From Euonymus europaeus (taxonomy: Eukaryota; Streptophyta; Magnoliopsida; Celastrales; Celastraceae), in NCBI GenBank assembly GCA_963580455.1, contig OY756961.1, forward strand, positions 9,405,001 through 9,469,000: a stretch of 64,000 nt of DNA, written 5' to 3'. Positions within the stretch are counted from its first letter, which is position 1. Every line of letters begins with the position of its first letter. The notes below the pieces were generated by a model. That model ran no database searches and was not told where the DNA came from. It saw nothing but the letters and a program-made list of their open reading frames with translations. Made by a program: the position numbers and the translations under genes. This document shows, one piece after another, positions 33,313 to 44,559 of the stretch.

Positions 33313-34903
33313 TGTTAGATATATGTCCTGTACAGCCAATTTATATGGTAGTATTTGGAACGTATATAATAATAGTACTATATTAGCTTGATTAAATAAA
33401 TGACAGTTTATTGTATATTTGATATTTCTATTTAAATAGTTATATTAAATATGTCCATAGATATTTGTTAGAGACCTCGTTCTCAAGAGTTGAGAATATG
33501 AGTGACGAGTGATCTCTAGTATGAATATCTTAAATTGAGTTCCTGATCATAGAATTATTAAATTGGACAATAATAATTCGGAAGATCAGCATACTGTTTG
33601 TTTCCTATAATGATAGGGTTGTGAGTCTCATGCAATTTAATATGAGATATTAGAACAAACAATATGGAAGATTTATTGTTGAATAAATGCTTCGAACATG
33701 ACTTGCTAAATAATGAATCACATGGAGGTTTATTTCCTTGTCAATGATTTATTATTTATTTACGATTGTGTAAATAATCCTTAGACCTGAGATGACATAG
33801 TAGTCTTGTATATGGGTGATTGAATTTTGTCAATGTTGGAAATATTTATTCATTGAATAAATATTGACATTCGATGGATTCAATTAGTTATATATGAAGA
33901 CTTGTGTGCAGTCAACAAGGGATCCATTGCCTCGAAATAAACGAGGAGAATATCCTATGTGATCCGAATATTTATTGACAGAGGAAATCCTTGGCCGAGG
34001 TTATATGATTAATGAAAAAGGTGTTTTCATTAATTATTGGATTGTCAATAAAATATTGGATCTTACATATAATTGAGTTAGTGGATTTGACGGATATCCA
34101 TGATCCTCACTCAATTGGGATATTGTACAGTGGAAGGATTTAATTACATGGTAATCGTAATTAAAGGTTCATATGAAAGATTTCATCACTGATTGGGTAA
34201 TCACGATATACTGCTAGGTGTCACTCGTGATTTATAAGAAATGATTAAAATGTGTTTTAATTAATATTAAAGAGTTTGATATTATTCTTATTGTCAATCA
34301 GTAATGAACCTAGAAAGTCACACATAAAGGAATCGCATGAAAATTGTTTCAGCTAAGGTTATTAAGAGAACTGTGTGGATTCGATAATTTTATGAGATAA
34401 AAATAATCGAATTATTAATTAAATAAGGTTTATTGTAAACCGGGTTGGATATGATTGATTAATTGATAATGCTAGCACATGATAAATTAATCAATATAAA
34501 ATCATATTTAATTAATACAATTATATATATTTAATTAATATATTTAATTAATGTTGCAAAAGGTGGTTGCCGACACCACATTTTGTCAACATAATGACAA
34601 TTCATTTTTGAATGAATTGTGCTGGATATGCAATATATTAAAACATATTGCAAAACTTCAATTGATCGAATTGAATTCAAGATTTAACACTTTTCTCGAA
34701 GGGAAACTTTCCAATATGGAAAATTTCATTTGTGGTGTGAGACACCAAAATTATTGTAATACCTTGGTATTGAGATTCCGGTGGACGGACTAGAGTCTCC
34801 GTATTATCGGAGATCAATCGACTGGATGGATTTTGATCGAGCACGCTTCAAGAGGTAAATTTTGTAGCTTCCGCTGCGTATTTTGTATACCGATTTGCTA
34901 ACA
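33313..34903 (+). repeat. Copia Y 3' LTR
   Basis: 1,591 bp, about 98.6% identical to the 5' LTR by eye count. It ends CCGATTTGCTAACA, followed by the target duplication TCGAC (34904-34908). Confidence 0.93.
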
Positions 34904-34908
34904 TCGAC

Positions 34909-35333
34909 CGGGATCGAGCTTTGAAATCTTGAAAAACCAAAACTTCGCCGCCTGATTCCGCCATCTACGGTGGTTCGATGGCGGTGATTCGACTTGGGTT
35001 TTGCTCCTCTCACCACGAGCTTCGATTTGACACCTTACTTGCTCCGATCGGACGTCAAACGAACAAAACCCCCCTCTCTCTCTCTCTCTCGGCAGCTGCT
35101 GCAAAACCAGAGAAATCTGGTTTAAACCAGATTTTTGGGGAAATGACGGTTTTGCCCCTTTGTTTCAATCTTAATTACATAATCTTCCAAAATTAATAAC
35201 ATATCCAATTTAACTCCAATTCAAGTGATTTTTGCGCCAATATTCTTCTAAGAATATCTAGTATTTATTAAAATATTAAATTTGAAAATTTATTATTTTT
35301 ATATTTTTTTAAATTTGGGTTCGGGATATTACA
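34909..35333 (-). mobile_element. Gypsy solo LTR X, right part
   Basis: Continues X after the Y insertion and ends TTCGGGATATTACA, followed by the ACACT target duplication (35334-35338). It includes a CT microsatellite (about 35074-35091) and a GC-rich hairpin-prone stretch (aaatctggtttaaaccagattt, in pieces, at about 35112). Confidence 0.85.
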
Positions 35334-35338
35334 ACACT

Positions 35339-35590
35339 ACCCTTTACGATGTCATAACAATAACAGCACACGACATCGTTTCATTTGAATTATATCCATT
35401 GTTTTAGATCTTGACAAGGCTGGTTTGGATTTCTTGTCCTTTCTTCCCCTTGATAGCTTTCTGGCTTCTTCTTTTGTAGATGCTATTTATGCTTTGCGTC
35501 TTGGCTTGTAATATAGAACTCTCAGATGAATCAATTGATTACTTGATTCAATTTTCTTCTTCTTAATCTGTTCTACTTTCAGTAACAACA
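35339..35590 (+). repeat. Copia Z 3' LTR, remainder
   Basis: Resumes accctttacgatgtc and matches the Z 5' LTR up to gttttagatctt. It continues ggcttcttcttttgtagatg and ends with agtaacaaca. Joined to 22998-23009 it gives an LTR of about 264 bp. No matching target duplication is seen outside Z, in keeping with its age and deletions. Confidence 0.8.
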
Positions 35591-36388
35591 CGCATTAGTT
35601 ACTCTAAATCAATATTCTAAAATATTTAAATATTCGTTTCTGCAATCACTTTTTATTTAATTAAACTCAATCATTTTATTACTAATATAACATCAAATTG
35701 TAGCATATTAAATAATAATCAACTAACATTTGATATTAATAATTATAATAATTTTTTATTAAATATGTATTTTAAATATTAAATATTAAAGCATTTCTTC
35801 AAAATTGATTACACGTGTATGTCTTCTTCTCCATATACTGCATTCAAAATTGATTGTCATTCTCTCTCACTGATTCTCTACAAGACCTTTTCAAGGATCC
35901 ACGGATCCGACTTCATCAAGTCAAGTCATCCATCGGCCAGACATGAATCCAAGCCGACAACAATTTTTTGTGAAATTGGAGTTCGAAAATACGTTCTTCG
36001 TGTTGTGTTCTTGGATCTTTGTTCTAGAAAATCAAGCAAATATCTCAACAAGCAGCACAATGACATACCCAAGGATCGGATCGCATCAACCACTTCAGGT
36101 ATTTCAAGCATCAATTTTCGCAGATCCTAAATATGCTTCACTGGATGCCGAGGGTACTGCAATTGTTGTATATGAGGTTGGTTGGATAACAGAGGTAGTG
36201 GAATGGAGCTAAGCATGACCGTAGTCACTGAGCGTGGATACAATGACGATGATCTTCACAACAAACTAATTTTTTTAATTGAAAATGGGAAATTGCACAT
36301 GAACAGTTGTATGAGAGGTCGGGCGTGGTACTGTAGCGAAACAATATTTTAGAGATGAGTTTTCAGTAACTGATGTGAGTAAAAAATG
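35591..36388. other. AT-rich gap, no gene supported
   Basis: 35591-35815 is almost pure A/T. 35816-36215 is GC-richer and has overlapping open frames (35819-36130, 35943-36212 on plus; 36114-35926 on minus), none recognised. It may be a gene or transposon relic. Confidence 0.4.
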
Positions 36389-36470
36389 CACTACATGACA
36401 AAAATTAGTCTTCAAATTGTTGCAGACCACCCACATTCAGTAACTAATGTGGGTGGTCTTATGGAATAGA
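36389..36470. repeat. CACTA-like terminus with perfect hairpin
   Basis: CACTACATGACAAAAA starts at 36389 and resembles a CACTA terminal repeat. At 36424-36459 a perfect inverted repeat follows: agaccacccacatt, 8-base loop, aatgtgggtggtct. Just outside, cagtaactgatgtgagt (36364-36380) resembles the loop and right arm cagtaactaatgtgggt (36438-36454). No opposite terminus was found. Confidence 0.5.
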
Positions 36471-36534
36471 TCTTGAAAATATAAGAATGTGAAAATGTTA
36501 CACTTAAAAAATGAAATGAAAATGCATTAGTCTA

Positions 36535-37620
36535 CATACTCTTCAAGTTCCTTCCTCCCATCTGTCAATCTTTACAAAGCTTGCATCATTGCAGCCATGC
36601 TTTCTTCGGTTTTCCTTGCTCTCTCATTGGCGTATCTCACTCTCTCATCGATGATTATCTTATACTCTTCAAGTTCCTTCCTCACCGTTTCAGCCTCTCT
36701 TCTAGCGATCTTTGCATCCCTCCTCGCTTCTTCAGTAGCTACAGAAGTCCGGACAGACTAGTGCCACTTTCCAAAGATGGCGTCACTTTGTATATTCTAC
36801 AACGCACATGCCTAGGTATATCCGGCTTGAACATTTCTATGAAGATGTGATCGTCTTCTAATGAGTTCAATCCCTCCTCTCGATTATCGATAAGATGATG
36901 CATTTCTTTTTATATATAAACACAGAGTTGTAAGTAAAAGGTTTAGATTTGATTTCATAATTAATGAGCCTAAACAATACATAAACAAAATTGGGTACGA
37001 AAACCAAAAGGATAAAAACTAAAAAAATAAAATATATACATACAGCCTTTTGTTGTGTGAATTTGTCTGCAAATGATCCATCTTTCTTGGTATTTCAAAG
37101 CTCGAACATTTGGATGCGGCTCAGACGAACTCCTATCCTTGTTGTCTAGTGACATTTGGAAAATAACACATGCTAATAATTATAATTTACATTTAATGGA
37201 TAGTAAAGTACAAACATACATATATACTTCACCTCTTTGCGTTCAATCAAAGCGAAGGATTTACAATCGGTTCGATGAAGCATGTTGAACTTCTTGATTT
37301 TCTTTAGTTTTTTTCACACATCTCCTACATGAATAAGTTAGTATTAATCGAGGTAAGCTAAAATAATATAACTATACAACCAATAAGAAGAAGAAAATAT
37401 CACGTGAACCTTGTTCTTCCCCCAATAATCTGTCACCAACCAATTCCAGTCTTGTCCACTCACCAATCGGTGATGGATTCTGCAATCTTTGCTGAATTAT
37501 TTCACGGGTGTCATAAAACTCCTTCTTCGGCCTATACCGAAAATCCTTTCACTTTTTTTCCATTGATCTAAGTAAAAGTTTTTCCCTTTGTGGCTCATCA
37601 CCCATATCAAACTTTGCCTA
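36535..37620 (-). pseudogene. En/Spm-type plant transposase relative (Transposase_24-like), decayed
   Basis: Minus-strand pieces in order: FRYRPKKEFYDTREIIQQRL then QNPSPIGEWTR and, one frame over, DWNWLVTDYWGKNK (about 37550-37410). CVKKTKENQEVQHASSNR (about 37320-37265) follows, then a KKDGSFADKFTQQKA stretch (about 37090-37050). The C-terminal part is a long charged helix with SVATEEARRDAKIARREAET and KELEEYKIIIDERVRYANER (about 36750-36570). These match the plant family found beside En/Spm elements (domain recalled, not searched). Probable introns separate the pieces, and single-base frameshifts and a stop at about 37558 break it. Function in the family is poorly known. Confidence 0.65.
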
Positions 37621-38073
37621 AATAAACATATAAAATCAAATTAGTATAATTAATGGAAGTGAAATCAAGCAATTATTATTAGGGTTCTTGCAGTGCGGTG
37701 TGGTGAAGACGACTTCTGCCGTGAAGAAAAATTTTCCCGTGTCTTTTATTGGGCTCTCTTTTCCTTTTGTGATTTTTTTTATTGTATCAGCCCAATTCAT
37801 CTATTTGAGTCTTTTAGTCTAAGCCTTATTTGGGCTTTTCTAGATTTTACTAGATGAATAGCTTTAGATCAATTATTTATTATTTATGTCACATCAACAA
37901 GTGATCGTTGTAGTGCAACTTATATATATATATCTGTATCTTGCTCGTTGGGTTGTAGTTTTGAATGAATACAATATTGTGTTGTTCAAACCTTCTCTTC
38001 TCTCTGTTTCATCTTGTCTTCTTCTCTCTACTTTCTTGAATGTGAATCAAGTGCTCAATCTATATTTTACATC
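37621..38073 (+). repeat. Copia W 5' LTR region
   Basis: Ends atctatattttaca at 38071, just before the primer site, as an LTR must. The beginning is not clear; somewhere between about 37700 and 37790 is likely. It includes tattgggctctctttt and a TA microsatellite (about 37919-37933). The putative 3' LTR at 40635-40980 is only loosely similar (ttattgggcctct, then cttcttcctctgta), so the two may not come from one element. Confidence 0.45.
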
Positions 38074-39775
38074 ATGGTATCGGAGCCACTACATCCTCCA
38101 GGTGTTCTTCCACCAAATACTTCTCAATCACCAACTCTACCACTTAATGGTGTTCTTCCACCAGTTTCTAAAGCAGTGGCTGAAGCCACAAGGTATATGA
38201 TACATTTAATTTCTTCAATCTCCAATATACACTCACAACCACCACCATCACCATACTCTTCTTACACTTCGCAACCCACCACTCAACAATTGATTCCCAC
38301 ACCAATTTTTTCTACACATGCTATAACTTCATCTTTTGCTTATCCACCACTTCAGCCTTACGCTCAGAATCCATAACTGAATCCATTTAGCTTCTTGCCA
38401 AGTGATTTTTCAATCACAAAATTAGTCACTTCTGATTTAACAGGTAACAATTACCACACATGGAACAGAAACTTCATGAATGCAATGAAAACAAGAAATA
38501 AACAGGGTTTTCTTCTTGGAACCATTCCCATTCCAAAACCTCATGATCTCAACCATCAACTTTGGGTGCAAGCAAATAGTTTGATCATCAACTGGATCAC
38601 TAACACGGTTTCTCCTCAGATTCTACCTATCATATCAACTTCTAAAATAGCTCATCACATCTGGTTAGACTTACAAAGCAAATATGTAGTGGTTGATGGC
38701 ACAAGGAAATTCAAAATTTTCAGAGATCTGTCCACAATCAAACAAAAGGAGTTCACAGTCACTCAATATTTCTCTAAACTCAAAGCTCTTTGGGAAGAGC
38801 TTGAGGAATATGAATAGATTCCAGCTTGCAAGTGTACTGACTGTGTAGCTCAAACAATGATCAACGAAAAAAGAGAAAGTGAGAAGTTGATGCGGTTCAT
38901 CTTTGGCCTCAATGAAGTCTAAAATAGCATTAGTAGTCAGCTATTACTCATGCATCCTATTCCAAATGCAAATCAAGCTTTCAACGCCATCATACAAGAA
39001 GAAAGAAAGCAGAAAATGTCAACCGCTGAAAAATCACTCACTGATGAGGCTATGGCGATGGCTGTGAAGAGGTTCCAGAATAGTGGACCCAATTACTTCA
39101 ACAAATCAAATTTCAAAAGCACCAGCAAGGACAATGATAAAACAAAGAAAGGTAATGACATATCCACTCAAGCAAATAAGACTGGTATGTTTTGCACTAA
39201 TTGTAAACGTGACAATCACAATGTTGACAGGTGCTTTCTTATTCATGGGTTCCCACCCAAGAGGTTCAAGACAAATTCCAACAACAACATGAACTATGTT
39301 ATAAATCAAGTTGAAGCCTCCATTACTAGGACTGGAGATCATTCTCAATATGTAGATCTCACCAATGAGCAATGCCAACAAATCTTAGCTTTTCTCAAAG
39401 CAAAGGCAAACAATGGGGAGACTAATACAGAATAGTCTCAACACATAGCTACTGCTGCTGCAGTAGCAGGTAATTCGTCATCTAATTCTCTTAAGCTTTC
39501 TAACAAATGGATTATAGATAGTGGAGCTTCAGATCATATTGTTTGTGACGTACATCTATTGCATACATCTCATCCATTACATCATTATTTTGTCACTTTG
39601 CCAAATGGCCAAAAGCACCAGATTATACACATAAGAACAACTACAATCACACCAAGTTTAACTCTTTCTCATGTGTTATGTGTTCCTAGTTTTACATTCA
39701 AAATAATTTCTGTTAGTAAACTCGCAGAAAATACAAACTATGCAGTAATATTTACAAAACATTTTTATTAGTTCA
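38074..39775 (+). pseudogene. Copia W gag-protease, broken
   Basis: A single frame from ATG at 38074 (MVSEPLHPPGVLPP) with four in-frame stops (38374, 38815, about 38920, 39433). The initiating ATG overlaps the primer site (cATGGTATCGGAGCC). A Pro/Ser-rich lead is followed by copia gag (ITKLVTSDLTGNNYHTWNRN, HIWLDLQSKYVVVDGTRKF), a zinc knuckle CTNCKRDNHNVDRC (about 39195) and the protease motif WIIDSGASDHIVC (about 39510). It then breaks off near 39770, and integrase and most of RT are missing. The gag type resembles Retrotran_gag_3 proteins (family knowledge). Confidence 0.85.
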
Positions 39776-40634
39776 TGTTTCAAGATAAAAGACTTGGGTG
39801 ATTTAACTTATTTTCCTTGTTTCAAAATAGCTAGATCATCCACTGGGTTTATTATAAATCAAAGAAAATATACTATTGATTTACTTAAGGAAACTGAATT
39901 CACAAGTTGACATCAAACTTTCTAGTACATCAGGAGAGGAAGCTTTATTGGATCCTACTGATTACAGAAGATAATATGAAAGCTAATGTACCTTATGATA
40001 ACCAGACCCGATTTGAGTTTTGTTGTTAATACTCTTGCACAATTTATGAATGCACCTACTGATTCACATCTAAGGGGAGCTCACCAAGTTCTTATATACA
40101 TAAAAGGCACTACTGCCTTATGATTATTCTATCCTACTACTAACAATCTACAGGTAACAGGCTATAGTGATTATGATTGGAGCATCTTGCATTGACACAA
40201 GGAGATCCGTTACTGGATTTTGCATAAAGCTAGTTGATTCATTGATATTCTAAAAGTCTAAGAAGCAAAAGGTTATTGCACAGTGTTCTCTAGAAGCAGA
40301 ATAATGTGCAATGGCCATGATAGTGGCTGAAATGCAATGGATTGGTAATTTTTTTAGGAACTGACTCTTTCTTTACAGTTTCCAATGGAGATCCATTGTG
40401 AAAATAAAGCACTAAACCAATTCACATAGCAAGTAATCCTATTTTCCATGAAAGAATGAAGCACATTGATTTGGATTGCCATTTTACGCTTGATTTGCAA
40501 GAGGGATTATCAAGTTACATTGTGTAAACACTTCTGATCAATGTGGTGACATGCTAACTAAAGGCATCTCCATAGTCAACCTCAGGAAACATCTCTCATA
40601 GCTGAACATTCAATCATGTTCAGCTTAGGGGAGA
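39776..40634 (+). pseudogene. Copia W RT tail and RNase H, broken
   Basis: After the deletion junction the plus strand gives KDLGDLTYF, INQRKYTIDLLKET and LMYLMITRPDLSFVVNTLAQ. RNase H pieces follow (GAHQVLIYIKGTTAL; SVTGFCIK; KKQKVIAQCSLEAE), then HERMKHIDLDCHFTLDLQEG and the C-terminus. There are several frameshifts and stops. A polypurine tract (cttaggggaga) lies just before 40635. Confidence 0.75.
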
Positions 40635-40980
40635 TGATAAAGAAGAAGAGTTATTGGGCCTCTATTGGGCAGTTTAGGTCAACAAGCCACTGGATGTCCA
40701 AGCCCAAGTCAGGTTGTTGCACTGTGCAATTCTGTCTTCTTCTCTCTTCTTTTGAATATGCAATAGTAACATTGTCTCTCCTGTATATCTTGTACAATTG
40801 ATAAGACAAGTTACCGTTGTCCATTTAATTCATTTTCTATGTGTAAATATATATTTCAGTTTGTATGTTGATTAACTTACGAATCAATAGCAATATTGAT
40901 TTCTTCTTCCTCTGTAATCTCTATTCTTCTTCCCTACGGTACTTCCTCTTCTTTCATTACTAGACTTTACGCGAACTACA
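40635..40980 (+). repeat. Copia W 3' LTR, probable
   Basis: Starts TGATAAAGAAGAAG right after the polypurine tract and can end at ...GCGAACTACA (TG...CA, 346 bp). No clear partner or target duplication. 40981-41069 has no recognised feature. Confidence 0.5.
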
Positions 40981-41069
40981 TTTGTAGGCCTTGAGGTGCT
41001 TATTCTTCTATTCCAATTTCATTTTCTATGTTGTATGTGTTCCAATTTAATTTTGTTTCATGGATATCT

Positions 41070-41375
41070 TGTTATGAACCTATTATGGTGTAGCTTCTTG
41101 TAGATGATCTCTACCGGTTAATTAGTTACAGATGTCAGTTTTAGTTGTAACTTTTTGTTATTAGCTGTTAACTTTCTGTCAAAGTAACATGAGCTGGCAT
41201 GTATGTTCTGTAACTGAGACGCTAAGTAGAAGTTGCAATATCAGCTTCTATATAAGCTGGACTCGAGTATGCTCGAGTCAGTTGGTTGAATGAATTTTCT
41301 TATTTTCCTCTGTTTTTCTGTTTAGTTTCTTGCTTGATCAATATCTTGCTAGGGTTAAGGTGCTAGTGTCTAACA
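41070..41375 (+). repeat. Gypsy V 5' LTR (about 300 bp)
   Basis: TGTTATGAACC...GTGTCTAACA, 306 bp, with a TATA box (TATATAAG, 41249-41256) preceding ctggactcgagtatgctcga. The primer site follows two bases later. The short LTR fits Reina-style chromoviruses. Confidence 0.75.
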
Positions 41376-41377
41376 AT

Positions 41378-41389
41378 TGGTATCAGAGG
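41378..41389 (+). other. Gypsy V primer binding site (initiator Met)
   Basis: TGGTATCAGAGG, 11 of 12 bases identical to the usual initiator tRNA-Met primer site TGGTATCAGAGC. Confidence 0.85.
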
Positions 41390-41427
41390 ATCCTCCTGCC
41401 ATTGAAGAGGTTGTTCCCTTCCTGTGC

Positions 41428-42137
41428 ATGCCACGTATAACACGAGCTGCTGCTGCAATGGAACAACGAGTTTCCGTTTTAGAAAATACTATAGAACATA
41501 TAACGAATGCCATGGAAAAACTTCAATATTCTGTGAATCATGATATCACGAACTTGAATGTGAGTATGGCTACTGGGTTTGAGAAACTTAGTCGTGAATT
41601 GTCAAGATCAGAACCGGGGATGGGATTGACTAAAGACGATAATCGATCTGATATGAGGGGAAGTCATTCCCAGTGAATGGAAGGGCAAGATTACAGAGGG
41701 AATAATCAAAGAACATCTTGGCAAAAGGTTGAATTTCCTTGTTTCCAAGAAAATGATGATGTTCTGGCTTGGATCCATAAATCCGAACAATACTTCTCTT
41801 ATCATGGCACTCCTGATCATCAAAAAGTGCGGGTGGTCTCATTCAATTTAGAGGGTGAACCATTGCAATGATTCAGGTGGACTGATTGTCTTCAAACTAC
41901 TCCAAAATGGGAGGAGTTCACCAAAGCTTTCTGTAGAGAATTTGGCCCTTCTGACTTTGAGGGTTGTGCTGAGTCTTTGTTCAAATTAAAACAGGTTGGA
42001 ACCCTTAAAGATTACATCAAAGAATTCAGGCATTTGGCTAATCGGACTATTGGTGTTAGTCCAGAATTGTTGAAGAGTTGCTTTCTGGGAGGCTTGAAAC
42101 CTGAACTGAGCTATGATGTAAAAATACAAAAGCCTAT
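41428..42137 (+). pseudogene. Gypsy V gag, truncated by Athila-2 LTR
   Basis: From MPRITRAAAAMEQRV at 41428, with a heptad-like stretch (VSVLENTIEHITNAMEKLQ), then gag core VEFPCFQENDDVLAWIHKSE, FSYHGTPDHQKVRVVSFNLE, WEEFTKAFCREFGPSDFE, LFKLKQVGTLKDYIKEF and CFLGGLKPELSYDVKIQKPI. TGA stops lie at 41674 and 41869. It ends where the solo LTR begins. The last 100 bp recur at 46036-46139 by tandem duplication. Homologous to the gypsy R gag at 14543-15185. Confidence 0.85.
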
Positions 42138-43406
42138 TGATAGATGTTGAAAACATCTACTTTAAATGTAAATTATCATTAGCATTTGTCACAAAATTGG
42201 GGTTTTTGAAGTAATTTTGTACAAATAAATTTTAATCACCATGGATGAATCACTTTGTGTTTATTTTCATATTTATAGGCCCAATTATGAGTCCAACCCA
42301 AGTGAAGATCATGGAAGGTTTTTTGTTGACATCATTGCTTACAACTTCTTCATTGCCTTCAACATTCAACAATGGTTGGCATTCAACAATGGTTGCCTTC
42401 AACATTCAACAATGGTTGGCATTCAACAATGGTTGCCTTCAACATTCAACAATGGTTGCTATTCAAGCTTGCCATTGTTGAATATTTGTCCTTGCCATTT
42501 CCTATATAAAGGCATGATCTATTCTTTGCTAAGGACACCAAAAACAACAAGAAGAAGAGAAATAACAAGAGGAAGAAGGAGAAAAGAGAAGGAGTTCTTG
42601 CATCAAGTATAATAAGGGGGTTTTTCTAGTTGTTTTATTACTTATGTTTGTGAATTTTATTTATTTCTATTTGTTGTGTAAACTTAATATGAGGAACTAA
42701 TCCTCTTACTAAGGTGATGATGGATTCACTCTATTGTGTTTAATAAATTTGGTTGAATTAATTGTGATTTATTCATGTCATGTCAAGTATTAAATTGCTA
42801 TGTTTATTAATAATTAAATCTTGATGTTTAGCTACCATCTAGGTTTGATTAATGTGATGCAAATTGTAGTAGATTCCATGCTCAATTTGAGAATAGCTTC
42901 TTGCAATTTATTACCAAAGTTACCTTGTCACAGATGCCATATGCTAGGAGTTTTGTGATCATTTCATAAGTTACATTGATCCTAATGCATTCTTGTTTGT
43001 CAAATTAGTCTAAATGTCATGGATAATTGCAAATTAAGGATAGATGTGGTAAGTTAGATGCCAATGACTACTACATGAATTAGAAAACTTGATCTTTGAC
43101 ATGCTTGGATGAATTCATAATTGATAACCATATGATTTAAATACAATAGAGTGGTGAAATCAAAGTCTTAGTATTTATTATTTGTGTTGATCTCTCAATT
43201 TTAGTTTTGGTGTTTATTAATATTACTATAAAAGAGAAAGAAAAGAAAAAAAACTTGTTTTTCTAAGAATTAGAGTTAGTTAATCTTCAGTCCATGTGGG
43301 TACGACACTTGTCTTTGCCACATTTATACTACTTGGATTCGTGCGCTTGCGAGTATAAATAGAGTTTTAGAATTACTATTTTTTTAGTAGTTAAAAAATG
43401 ATAACA
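42138..43406 (+). mobile_element. Athila-2-type solo LTR
   Basis: 1,269 bp, TGATAGATG...AATGATAACA. It has the same outer flanks as the full element: left flank as at 46036-46139, right flank as at 56312. One 40-41-bp minisatellite unit more than the other two LTRs (42360-42440). It starts with a hairpin (42141-42159), and its TATA box is at 42503-42510. The ORF MDESLCVYF, present in all three LTRs, is not evidence for a gene. Confidence 0.92.

Positions 43407-44559
<1,153 letters not shown>

Larger units (their letters stand above)
24727..34903 (+). mobile_element. Copia Y, LTR element with decayed coding region
   Basis: Bounded by LTRs 24727-26316 and 33313-34903, with target duplication TCGAC at 24722-24726 and 34904-34908. 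An initiator-Met-type primer site follows the 5' LTR. The coding remains run gag knuckle, gag-pre-integrase, integrase and RT; RNase H is almost entirely deleted. The 2.2-kb CACTA element at 29855-32053 is a later insertion, so Y itself is about 8 kb. The LTRs differ at only about 22 of 1,590 positions by eye, while the coding part has many stops and deletions. It therefore probably moved as a non-autonomous copy (inference). Confidence 0.93.

Noticed and set aside
35074..35091. CT microsatellite as a feature of interest
   Set aside because: Ordinary short simple repeat inside LTR X.
36424..36459. Perfect hairpin as a microRNA precursor
   Set aside because: Arms of only 14 bp are too short for a plant miRNA precursor, and the setting is transposon-like.
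42241..42612. ORF starting MDESLCVYF, also at 46243 and 55186, as a conserved gene
   Set aside because: It lies in three copies of one LTR, so conservation reflects LTR identity. It spans the minisatellite and TATA box and has no family resemblance.
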